Shown here one piece after another: positions 1 through 7,410 of a stretch of DNA of 25,991 bases. This stretch comes from Bacillota bacterium. Lineage in GTDB: Bacteria; Bacillota; Clostridia; Lachnospirales; Lachnospiraceae. The stretch spans positions 1-25,991 of the forward strand of contig JAEXNR010000056.1 of assembly GCA_023439505.1 (NCBI GenBank). The letters are read 5' to 3'. The notes beneath the pieces are model-generated. The model worked only from the letters and a program-made list of their open reading frames with translations, ran no database searches and was not told the DNA's origin. The stretch's first letter is position 1; every line of letters starts with the position of its first letter. A program made the translations under genes and the position numbers.

Positions 1-9
1 GGATGTTAT

Positions 10-38
10 TTGACTTCTCTGTTCCAATTGAATATAAT
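10..38 (+). promoter_or_regulatory. Promoter of the TetR-led operon
   Basis: A TTGACT -35 box (10-15) and a TATAAT -10 box (33-38) are separated by exactly 17 bases, a near-consensus housekeeping sigma promoter. The dyad operator follows directly downstream. The position suggests transcription starts inside or at the edge of the operator and that the regulator gene and the four genes behind it are read from here. Confidence 0.85.
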
Positions 39-60
39 TTATATGAACGAGTTCATATAA
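39..60. promoter_or_regulatory. Dyad operator for the TetR-family regulator
   Basis: A perfect inverted repeat with arms TTATATGAAC and GTTCATATAA and a 2-base centre (GA). It abuts the -10 box and lies 18 bases before the regulator's start codon. A dyad of this size at the start site of a TetR gene is the classic arrangement for autorepression. Which protein binds it is inferred from position only. Confidence 0.8.
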
Positions 61-78
61 ATTATTGGTGGTGATAAA

Positions 79-678
79 TTGCCTAAAGTAATAGAGAATA
101 TCAGGGAAACAATTCTACAGACGGCAAAAAACACTTTATTGTCCGACGGATACGACAGATTGAGTCTCCGAGGGGTAGCCAGGCAGTGTAACATTGCAGT
201 TGGTACGATATACAATTATTTTCCGTCCAAATTAACTCTGATAGCAGCTATTATGTTGGAAGACTGGGCAGAGCAGACGGAGAAAATGCAGAAGGATTAT
301 GCCAACGCAGAAAATGCGGAAGCCGGTATTAAAAGCATATTTTCCAATCTTCGTGAATTTGCCTTGTTATATCAGGACGTTTGGAACATGTCAATGCACT
401 CGAAAGAGGTAAGAAATGAGATGCTAAACGGCAGGAGCAGGCGCCTGATGCTGATAGAGCAGTTGGTTGGTGTGATTCGTACGCTGCTTGAACGTTTTAA
501 AATATCTTACGATTCGTTTCTTCCGCACTTCATTGCCACTTCATTGCTTACTTATATAATGGAGCCGGATTTTGACTATGAACAGATCAACAAAGTATTC
601 AAAAGAATATTATATGGAAATGAGGCACATGGATATGAAAGTGGTTTTGGCAGGAGCGTTCGGCAAACTGGGGACTGA
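79..678 (+). CDS. TetR/AcrR-family transcriptional regulator
   Basis: A 199-residue protein, the normal length for the family. The N-terminal TetR helix-turn-helix covers about residues 8-53, with the typical recognition segment VGTIYNYFPSK and the preceding LSLRGVARQ helix. The rest is an all-helical ligand-binding domain that is variable in this family and gives no hint of the inducer. The start is a TTG preceded by a GGTGGTG ribosome binding site. The gene sits directly behind a strong promoter and a perfect dyad, so autorepression released by a ligand is the likely mode. Its 3' end overlaps the next gene by 44 bases in another frame, which suggests translational coupling and a shared transcript. 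The family call is certain; the regulated substrate is unknown. Confidence 0.93.
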   Translation: MPKVIENIRETILQTAKNTLLSDGYDRLSLRGVARQCNIAVGTIYNYFPSKLTLIAAIMLEDWAEQTEKMQKDYANAENAEAGIKSIFSNLREFALLYQDVWNMSMHSKEVRNEMLNGRSRRLMLIEQLVGVIRTLLERFKISYDSFLPHFIATSLLTYIMEPDFDYEQINKVFKRILYGNEAHGYESGFGRSVRQTGD

Positions 679-1486
679 TATTTTAAAGGTGCTGGTAAGT
701 CAGGGCTTTAATGTAGTTGCAGCCGATATGGTGCAGAAAGAAATTGAAGGGCTGAGGGGATATACAACCAGAAGCATTGATGTAACAAAGCCTGAAACGC
801 TGAAAGGATTGTGCGATGGCGCAGATGCCGTTATAACGACGGTTGGTCTGACAGGAGCCAGTACAACGGTTACCCACTACGATATAGATTTGGAAGGCAA
901 TAAAAATCTATTGTCTGAGGCTAAAAGGGCAGGGGTGAAAAAGTTTATTTATATCTCTGTTCTGAAAGCAGAAACAGACCCCACAATACCGATGCTTGAT
1001 GCAAAAAACAAGTTTGAAATTGAGCTGAAAAAGAGCGGTATACCTTATGTGATATTCCGGCCTACGGGATACTTCTATGATATTGCCAAGGTTTTCATGC
1101 CCATGATAGAAAAAGGACAGGTAAGTCTTCTTGGCAAAAAAGATGTTTCTGCAAATGTCATTGATACCTCTGATCTGGCCAGATGTATCATAGAGAATAT
1201 GGGGGACAGCGGTAAAACCCTTTCTGTCGGCGGCAGGGAAACTTATTCCTATGCCGGGATTGCCGCCATGTTTTTTGAAGCAGCCGGAAAGCCGGCGGTG
1301 ATCAAACGTGTCCCGGCATTTTTGTTTGATGTGCTGGCTTTCATCGCAAGGCTTCGAAAGACGGGTAAATATGCAGTAATTAAATTTTCAAAGTGGACGC
1401 TCAGCCAGGACATGGTCGGTGAAAACTGCTATGGGGAGATGAGCTTTAAGGAATATATTAAAAACTGTTATAAGAAGGAACGGTGA
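635..1486 (+). CDS. NmrA-like NAD(P)-binding atypical short-chain dehydrogenase
   Basis: A 283-residue protein that opens with a Rossmann nucleotide-binding loop (AGAFGKLG, residues 6-13) directly after the first beta strand. This fits the atypical SDR / NmrA / NAD(P)H-binding group. The later YISVLKAE strand and the FRPTGYFYD segment also fit that group. The frame is open back to 572, but the Rossmann fold begins at the ATG at 635, which has a GAGG site nine bases upstream, so I chose that start. It overlaps the end of the TetR gene by 44 bases. Members of this group act as oxidoreductases, isomerases or NAD(P)H sensors, so the reaction cannot be fixed. Operon context suggests a role in the same reductive pathway as the downstream genes. 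Confidence 0.85.
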   Translation: MKVVLAGAFGKLGTDILKVLVSQGFNVVAADMVQKEIEGLRGYTTRSIDVTKPETLKGLCDGADAVITTVGLTGASTTVTHYDIDLEGNKNLLSEAKRAGVKKFIYISVLKAETDPTIPMLDAKNKFEIELKKSGIPYVIFRPTGYFYDIAKVFMPMIEKGQVSLLGKKDVSANVIDTSDLARCIIENMGDSGKTLSVGGRETYSYAGIAAMFFEAAGKPAVIKRVPAFLFDVLAFIARLRKTGKYAVIKFSKWTLSQDMVGENCYGEMSFKEYIKNCYKKER

Positions 1487-1491
1487 TAGCG

Positions 1492-2331
1492 ATGTCGTTT
1501 TCTGAAGCCCTGGGGGTTGCGTTTCCATCTGTTTTTCTCATTCTTTTTATTGTAAGTGCCATTGTGACAGCGTTGGGATTCGTCAAATTCGTCTATTTCA
1601 TAAGCGTAGGTTACGGATTGTCGGTTGCCGCACTGGCCCTTACCCTCGGCGTTGCTTTTTTTTCCTCCCTTTCTGCTTTAGGCATTATTCAGCTGCTGCT
1701 ATTGCTGATATACGGCATAAGATTGGGCGGATTTTTGCTGGCGCGGGAATTGAAATCGGCTGCGTATAGAACGGAATTGAAGGGAGCGGATAATGCAGAG
1801 AAAAAGATGCCTTTTGCCGTGAAAACAGTTATCTGGCTGGCCTGTGCCTTTTTATACTGCGTACAGACATCACCGGCGCTCTATCGAGCATTGGCGGATC
1901 AGGCGGGAATATCTGCGAAAGCAAGTGTGTGGGCAATCGTGGGCGTTGTCGTCATGACGCTGGCTATTATTCTGGAGTCACTTGCCGACTTTCAGAAATC
2001 CAATTCAAAAGTTAAAAATCCAAAACGCTTCTGTGACACAGGATTATTTAAGTTTGTCCGCTTTCCCAATTATCTTGCTGAAATCCTTTTTTGGACGGGT
2101 ATTGCAGCCTCGGGGGCGGATGTTTATAAAGGATGGGCTCAATGGGCGGTTGCACTATTCGGATATATCTGTATTTTTTATATTATGCTGGACAGCACAA
2201 AGCGCCTGGAAGCCAAGCAAAACAACCGCTATGGAATGGATGAAGAATACCGGAGATATAGAGCGCAGACACCAAAATTGATACCGTTTTTTCTTGTAAA
2301 AAGTACTCAAAACTCAGAAACGATTCATTGA
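1492..2331 (+). CDS. DUF1295 / steroid 5-alpha-reductase-like membrane protein
   Basis: About 279 residues with several hydrophobic segments (roughly residues 10-30, 35-60, 60-80, 107-125, 145-165, 205-225). The C-terminal block has the family signature: GLFKFVRFPNYLAE followed by RYGMDEEYRRYRAQTPKLIPF. Relatives include DUF1295 proteins, steroid 5-alpha-reductase C-terminal domains and isoprenylcysteine methyltransferase-like proteins, all integral membrane enzymes acting on lipophilic substrates. The start is uncertain. A GTG at 1483 overlaps the previous stop but lies only 3 bases after AAGGA; the ATG at 1492 lies 12 bases after it, and I prefer the ATG. It is tightly linked to both neighbours. 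The substrate is unknown; NAD(P)H- or flavin-dependent reduction of a membrane lipid is an inference. Confidence 0.82.
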   Translation: MSFSEALGVAFPSVFLILFIVSAIVTALGFVKFVYFISVGYGLSVAALALTLGVAFFSSLSALGIIQLLLLLIYGIRLGGFLLARELKSAAYRTELKGADNAEKKMPFAVKTVIWLACAFLYCVQTSPALYRALADQAGISAKASVWAIVGVVVMTLAIILESLADFQKSNSKVKNPKRFCDTGLFKFVRFPNYLAEILFWTGIAASGADVYKGWAQWAVALFGYICIFYIMLDSTKRLEAKQNNRYGMDEEYRRYRAQTPKLIPFFLVKSTQNSETIH

Positions 2332-2342
2332 GGAGGAGCTTT

Positions 2343-3260
2343 ATGAGCAGTTTTAAAAATTTACGTATAGTAGACAATTTCTATCAAACCTCCAGCTTTT
2401 TCCCGATGCCGACAGTGATGGTCGGAACCCTGGACAACAGCAGCCATACCAGCTTTGGAGCATATTCGCTTGTGGCGCCTTATTACATTGCAGGCAAGGA
2501 GTATTACGCCATGCTGCTGTCCTGCCGCAATAGTTCAAATACTGCAAAGGGGCTGCTAAGGACCGGAAAATGCACATTAAACTTTATTCCCGATAACCGG
2601 AAATACTTTAAGGAGGCTGTCAGGATGGGCTTTCCCGGCGATACCCCCGAAGAAAAGATGAAGGGCTGTATTTTTACTTTGGAAGAGGGCCATATGAGTC
2701 GGGAACACCCGGATGAAAAGTTTCCCAAGGTGATTGCGGAATCCTTTCAGACCTTTGAATGCACCTGGATGAGTGAGCTGGACGGCGCACAGCACGACAG
2801 GGTGCAGGAGGAGTATGAAGGGCCCTATCATGACTTTAACGGCATCACCTCCAAATTCGGAGCTCATTTTATATTGCGGATCGATAAAATCCTGATGAAG
2901 GAAAAATATTATAACGCCATTATAAACGGCGTTCGAGGGAAAGATTTCCCCCCTGTTCCAGTGGATTACGGCTACCGGGATTCCAAGCACTTCTGGCTTT
3001 CACGTTTTAGAAAGCCGGTCAGCGAGCCGTTGCCGCAGCGTGAGGTTGACATTGCATCAGTCAGGTACGCCGCAGACCGGATTGACGACAAAATAAAGTT
3101 TACTGATGAAGCCTGTGCCGGCCTTGTCAAAGTACCACGCATATTCCTCACAACAGCACTTCGCGGCTGTGTGGAATGGGCAAGACAAAATAATGTGACC
3201 CTTATCACGGCGGAACACATGAAGATTATCAATGATAAACGCGCAAGGGAGAAGAAATAA
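2343..3260 (+). CDS. Flavin reductase-like FMN-binding protein with C-terminal PCP_red-like domain
   Basis: A 305-residue protein. The first ~200 residues resemble the flavin-reductase-like FMN-binding split barrel: FPMPTVMVGTLD at the start, a central YYAMLLSCRNSSNTAKGL block and a later HFILRIDKILM strand. The last ~60 residues (FTDEACAGLVKVPRIFLTTA... and ITAEHMK) look like the small PCP_red helical domain (Pfam PF08369) known from light-independent protochlorophyllide reductase subunit B and from various anaerobic redox proteins. The ATG at 2343 follows a perfect AGGAGG by six bases and is preferred over the in-frame ATG at 2328. It probably binds FMN and passes electrons to or from the DUF362 ferredoxin encoded next. 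The second domain is assigned from motif memory only. Confidence 0.8.
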   Translation: MSSFKNLRIVDNFYQTSSFFPMPTVMVGTLDNSSHTSFGAYSLVAPYYIAGKEYYAMLLSCRNSSNTAKGLLRTGKCTLNFIPDNRKYFKEAVRMGFPGDTPEEKMKGCIFTLEEGHMSREHPDEKFPKVIAESFQTFECTWMSELDGAQHDRVQEEYEGPYHDFNGITSKFGAHFILRIDKILMKEKYYNAIINGVRGKDFPPVPVDYGYRDSKHFWLSRFRKPVSEPLPQREVDIASVRYAADRIDDKIKFTDEACAGLVKVPRIFLTTALRGCVEWARQNNVTLITAEHMKIINDKRAREKK

Positions 3261-3294
3261 GCAATTCAAATATTTGTTTCAAGAGAGGAAAAAT

Positions 3295-4446
3295 ATGAGT
3301 AAGGTAATTATACAGGAATGTAAAAATTATGAACTGGAAACCGTAATGGAGAAAATCAATGCCGGAGTAGAAATTCTCGGCGGATGGGATAAGTTTGTAA
3401 AGCCGCAGGACAAAGTACTCCTTAAGGTGAATCTGATCGGGCCCAAGTCTTCCGAATCGGCCGCGGTAACACACGCTGAATTTGTCAGAGCGCTGGTGAG
3501 AATATTGAAGGGCAGGAACTGTGATGTATGGATCGGCGACAGCTCGGGAGGGGCTATAGCAGGAATAGCGCCTACAGCACAGAGCTTCAGAGTTGCAGGA
3601 TACGAGAGGGTGGCGGAGGAAGAAGGAGCTGAGATAAAGAATTTTGACCGTGAGGGTGTGGTGGCTGTAAAACCTGAAAGCCGGTGCGAAGAAACGATGT
3701 ATATCGCAAAGCCAATGTTCGACGCTGATGTGGTTATTAATTTGCCGAAATTGAAAACACACTCGGCACAGATTTTTTCCGGAGCTGTGAAAAATGTATT
3801 CGGATGCATACCGGGGCTCAAGAAGGCAAAGTATCACAAAATGGCTCCCGATCCAAGCAATTTTGGGCAAATCATCTGCGATATCCACAAAGCGACAAAA
3901 ATCCAGCTTCACATCATGGATGGGATACTGGCAATGCAGGGAGAGGGACCGACAGCAGGCAGTATTTATCAGGCTGATAAAATACTCATCAGTGAAGATC
4001 CGTTGGCATTGGATGCTGTGGCGGCAAAAATGGCGGGGATGAATATTGAAGATGTACCGATACTGGAAACGGCCCGGAAACGGAATCTGGGAGAAGGTTG
4101 GCTAAAAAAAATCACACTTGCAGGTGATCTTGAGCAAGTCCCCAGGTTGGCCGGTTTTAAACTGCCCAAGCGTCTCAGGGGAGCGAAGAAGCACAATAGT
4201 AAAGCCCTGGTAAAAGTGATCGATTTTTTCAACACACATCCCAGGATCAATCCCAATAAATGCAGAAAATGCAATATGTGCGTGGAAAGCTGCCCGGTAC
4301 AGGCTATTGACAAGGATACGAAGCGAATTGATTATAATACCTGCATAGAATGTATGTGTTGTCACGAGTTATGCATGTTTAAGGCTGTAGAGCTTAAAAA
4401 TGATAATAAGGCAGCAGGTTTGATATCAGGCTTTTTCAGAAAATAG
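3295..4446 (+). CDS. DUF362 protein with C-terminal 2x[4Fe-4S] ferredoxin domain
   Basis: A 383-residue protein. The N-terminal ~300 residues are a DUF362 domain, recognisable from VLLKVNLIGP, IGDSSGG, the VINLPKLKTHS motif and SGAVKNVFGCIPG. The C-terminus carries two cluster motifs: Cys 323, 326, 329 and 333 (CxxCxxCxxxCP), and Cys 350, 353, 356 and 360, with an extra cysteine at 355. The frame is open from 3232, but the ATG at 3295 has AGAGAGG six bases upstream and begins the conserved domain. It is the last gene of the operon. It is likely cytoplasmic and transfers electrons between clusters and the flavin protein upstream. DUF362 domains have no well-defined reaction. No strong terminator follows. 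Confidence 0.88.
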   Translation: MSKVIIQECKNYELETVMEKINAGVEILGGWDKFVKPQDKVLLKVNLIGPKSSESAAVTHAEFVRALVRILKGRNCDVWIGDSSGGAIAGIAPTAQSFRVAGYERVAEEEGAEIKNFDREGVVAVKPESRCEETMYIAKPMFDADVVINLPKLKTHSAQIFSGAVKNVFGCIPGLKKAKYHKMAPDPSNFGQIICDIHKATKIQLHIMDGILAMQGEGPTAGSIYQADKILISEDPLALDAVAAKMAGMNIEDVPILETARKRNLGEGWLKKITLAGDLEQVPRLAGFKLPKRLRGAKKHNSKALVKVIDFFNTHPRINPNKCRKCNMCVESCPVQAIDKDTKRIDYNTCIECMCCHELCMFKAVELKNDNKAAGLISGFFRK

Positions 4447-4546
4447 ACCCAATAATGGTCGATATTATAGAAACTTATCGGCAATCCATTTGTTGACAAG
4501 AAAATTTATCTTCCAACAGATGATTTGTATCTATAATGATATTAAC

Positions 4547-4618
4547 TTGTTATGGCCTGTTTGAATGGATTATAATAAATTGTAGTTAACCCTTACTCGT
4601 AAAATCCATCATACAGGC
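4547..4618 (+). promoter_or_regulatory. Candidate promoter with flanking dyad upstream of the first LAL regulator
   Basis: TTGTTA (4547-4552) and TATAAT (4571-4576) are 18 bases apart. The -10 region is flanked by a long two-part inverted repeat: GCCTGT (4555-4560) with ACAGGC (4613-4618), and ATGGATT (4565-4571) with AATCCAT (4603-4609). In DNA this could be a repressor or autoregulator site; in RNA it would fold just before the coding region. A TTGACA at 4493-4498 further upstream has no convincing -10 partner. Confidence 0.5.
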
Positions 4619-4641
4619 GAAGAAAGAAGGATGGCTGCAAG

Positions 4642-7221
4642 TTGTTAAAAACCAAGCTGTGCTTACCAACAGTCAATAATAATATCATTAGCAGGGAAAA
4701 GTTACTGACAAAGCTCCAGCATACTAAGAAAGGCAAGCTGACGCTGGTCACCGCGCCCGCAGGCTACGGGAAAACCACCGCCGTACTTGATTGGCTCGGT
4801 AGATGCGGCCTGCCATATGCGTGGCTGTCTCTGGACGCTCGTGACAACGCTCCTATAATCTTCTGGCAATATGTCTATGCTTCTTTGGAGGATATTGCAG
4901 AAGGCATTGCCAAGGACGTAGAATATGTTTTTTCTTCCCAAGAGTTGATAGGAGCGGAAATGCATATCAGTATTCTTATCGATCGGCTGTCCAAGATTTC
5001 GTCCGACTTCTTTCTTGTGCTGGATGACCTTCATCTGATAAACACCCCTTCAATCCTGAACGGATTGTCATATCTGATCGACTATCTGCCGGAAAAAATG
5101 CACCTGATTTTTATTAGCCGGACGCTGCCTGATCTTGAATTGGCAAGACACAGAATTAAATGGCAGTTGCTGCGGCTGGAGGCAGAAGACCTTCGTTTTG
5201 GAGAGGAAGAAATCTTACAATTTTTTCAGGCCCGAGGGATTACGCTTCAAAATAATGAACTGGATGCAATTGAAAAATATTCGGAGGGTTGGGTCGCAGC
5301 CCTTGTTGCAGTTACCCTTTCCATGGGCGATGGCGGCGGGCATGATGCCTTTGCAGCCTTGTCACACGCCAGTCGGGATATCGGACAATATCTCAGGGAC
5401 GAGGTGATTCGCGGCTGGCCATCCAAAAAACAGTCCTTTGCCATGAAAATCTCCATTCTTGACACGCTGCGGCCGGATTTGTGTAATGCTGTGACAGGTG
5501 ATGACAATGGGGAAAGGCTGTTGAAGGAAATTTCCAAAGGGAATGGCTTTCTGGCGTTGCTGGAAGGGCAAAGGCAATCTTACAGGTATCATCACCTATT
5601 TAAAAGCTTCCTTCGCGAGCTGCTTCAGGAAATGTACCCGGAAGAAATTCCCGGGCTGTATAGGAGGGCTGGCTGCTGGTTCAGAGAACAAGGCTTGATA
5701 CCGGAGGCCATAGATTATTTTTTAAGCGGCGGCGCCTATGAGCAGGCCTGTGAATTGATTGAACACCGGATTGATCATTTAATTCATAAAAATGACTTTG
5801 GCAGGCTACTGTCATGGTTGGAACGCCTTCCGGCGGAGTACCGGAACAACAGCTTCAAGTCCGCCGCAATCTACGCAATATATTATGCGGAAACCGGCCA
5901 ATATGATCTTTCACGGCAATGGATTGAACGGATGAAGACGTTAAAGGATGATTCCCGTTATACCTCCATACCGTCATGGGAGGCTATTAGCAGCAGAAAC
6001 TGCATCATGACGGAGGCAAACCTCCTCATGCGCGAGGGCGATCTCTCTTTCCTGACGCTCATTTCCCGCACATCCTCCATGGACGGTTTTCAAAACTATA
6101 AAATGAGAGAATATTACGACTTTAACACAGCAGATATCTATTTTTGCCGCTGCCCCATCAATAAGCTGAAGGATCTGATAAATGAGGCGCCAGAAGAATA
6201 CAGTAAGCTGGTTGGAAACTACAGGAAAATGCTTACTAAAAATCCAGGGTATGCTCCTTTAGCAGTAGGAGAGTACCTTTATGAGTCGGGCCGGCCGGAG
6301 GAAGCTCTGCCCTATTTGCTCAAGGCTCAGGAAGAAGCGCGGGAATCAAATTGCCCGGGTGCTCTTGTACCCGCGATGGTGACGATTGCCCGAATCAAGC
6401 GGGCAGGCGGAGACGTCGATGGCGCTTCCGCGGTGCTGGAGGAATGTGAAAGACAGCTCCGGAGTACCGGAAAGTCTCATTGGAATTATTCACTCCACGC
6501 TTTCCGATGCAGGCTCTTCATAGATGCCGGAAATATAGATAAGGTGCGGGAATGGGTTTCTGCCAGCAAGCTGGATTTGTTTGCGGAGCTGAGCAGGAGC
6601 AGGGAATTTGAACTGATTGTTTATGTAAGAGCACTGATTCTGCTGAATCGGTCTCAAGAGGCAGAGCTTATTCTCCAACGGCTCTTAACTTTTACCGGCG
6701 GCAGCCGCCCCCACAGCCGTGTGGAGATACTGAACCTCTTGGCGCTGCTTGCGTTCAAAAATCATCACGCGCGCGAGGCGTTGAGATATATAGATGAGTC
6801 GCTGGACATCGGCATGACGGAAGGATATGTCAGAAGCTATCTGGATGAATTTTCGCCCATGGCTCCAATACTCCGTGCCTACATAAAATCAAGGCGTAAT
6901 ACAACAGACGCGCAACATGTTAAAGAAAAAAAGTCATTCGCCGGCAGCCTGCTGAAACAGATACGCGTCAGTGTGCCACAAACTGCTAATGTAGGCAGTC
7001 TGGCGGGGGGGATGGCCGAGAAAATATTAGAACAGCTCACGGAACAGGAGAGAAGAGTATTTAGACTCATTGCGGGCGCGGCGACAAATCAGGAGATTTG
7101 CGACGAGCTTGGGATCAGCCTCTGGACGGTTAAGACGTATACGGGAAACATATACGGCAAGCTGTGCCTAAAAAACCGCGCCCAGTGTATCAAGCTGGCC
7201 AGAGAGCTGGGGATAGTGTAA
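4642..7221 (+). CDS. MalT/LAL-type LuxR-family transcriptional regulator (copy 1)
   Basis: An 859-residue protein, the usual size of MalT-like large ATP-binding LuxR regulators. Residues 38-46 are the Walker A loop (APAGYGKTT) and about 122-132 the Walker B strand (FFLVLDDLHLI). A winged-helix region follows, then helical repeats of TPR/SUPR type (about 330-780) that sense ligands in this family, and a C-terminal LuxR helix-turn-helix from about residue 798. The start is a TTG ten bases after GAAGGA; the ATG just upstream hits a stop after five codons. The HTH deviates from the family pattern, reading WTVKTY and KLCLKNR where copy 2 has RTVKTH and KLGLKSR. It is followed by a terminator and then the first SLH surface protein, its likely target. 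Confidence 0.93.
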   Translation: MLKTKLCLPTVNNNIISREKLLTKLQHTKKGKLTLVTAPAGYGKTTAVLDWLGRCGLPYAWLSLDARDNAPIIFWQYVYASLEDIAEGIAKDVEYVFSSQELIGAEMHISILIDRLSKISSDFFLVLDDLHLINTPSILNGLSYLIDYLPEKMHLIFISRTLPDLELARHRIKWQLLRLEAEDLRFGEEEILQFFQARGITLQNNELDAIEKYSEGWVAALVAVTLSMGDGGGHDAFAALSHASRDIGQYLRDEVIRGWPSKKQSFAMKISILDTLRPDLCNAVTGDDNGERLLKEISKGNGFLALLEGQRQSYRYHHLFKSFLRELLQEMYPEEIPGLYRRAGCWFREQGLIPEAIDYFLSGGAYEQACELIEHRIDHLIHKNDFGRLLSWLERLPAEYRNNSFKSAAIYAIYYAETGQYDLSRQWIERMKTLKDDSRYTSIPSWEAISSRNCIMTEANLLMREGDLSFLTLISRTSSMDGFQNYKMREYYDFNTADIYFCRCPINKLKDLINEAPEEYSKLVGNYRKMLTKNPGYAPLAVGEYLYESGRPEEALPYLLKAQEEARESNCPGALVPAMVTIARIKRAGGDVDGASAVLEECERQLRSTGKSHWNYSLHAFRCRLFIDAGNIDKVREWVSASKLDLFAELSRSREFELIVYVRALILLNRSQEAELILQRLLTFTGGSRPHSRVEILNLLALLAFKNHHAREALRYIDESLDIGMTEGYVRSYLDEFSPMAPILRAYIKSRRNTTDAQHVKEKKSFAGSLLKQIRVSVPQTANVGSLAGGMAEKILEQLTEQERRVFRLIAGAATNQEICDELGISLWTVKTYTGNIYGKLCLKNRAQCIKLARELGIV

Positions 7222-7260
7222 TCCGGCAGATATACAGAAGCAGAGCGAAAATGAATAACA

Positions 7261-7296
7261 GGGGATACGGGAAATTTTGACACGTATCCCCTTTTT
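7261..7296 (+). terminator. Intrinsic terminator after LAL regulator copy 1
   Basis: Perfect 9-bp stem GGGGATACG (7261-7269) with CGTATCCCC (7283-7291), then TTTTT. It lies 40 bases after the regulator stop. Its GGGATACG core recurs in the terminator after regulator copy 2. Confidence 0.85.
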
Positions 7297-7303
7297 GTGC
7301 ACA

Positions 7304-7343
7304 ACTTTGGTGTGATTTAATTTTTCGGACAATGTGTTAATCT
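7304..7343 (+). promoter_or_regulatory. Promoter and conserved upstream box of the first SLH surface-protein gene
   Basis: ACTTTGG (7304-7310), an ATTTAA at the -35 position (7315-7320), and an extended -10 TG-T-TAATCT (7335-7343). The same arrangement with the same spacing (31 bases from ACTTTGG to TG) occurs before the second surface-protein gene at 15314-15353. The weak -35 and the conserved upstream box suggest an activator-dependent promoter, and the adjacent LAL regulator is the natural candidate. Confidence 0.6.
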
Positions 7344-7410
7344 TTAAATGGGAAATAGCAGATCTAGATAGGTGACCGGTCCGTTAATATATATTCGTAA
7401 AGGAGTCGAT

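Noticed and set aside
3229..3912. A 227-codon minus-strand open frame opposite the DUF362 gene
   Set aside because: It lies entirely over a well-supported gene, has no recognisable family or ribosome binding site, and is a shadow of the + strand codon pattern.
4493..4521. A perfect TTGACA upstream of LAL copy 1 as a promoter
   Set aside because: At 16-18 bases distance there is only ACAGAT or similar, not an acceptable -10; the TATAAT at 4532 is 33 bases away.
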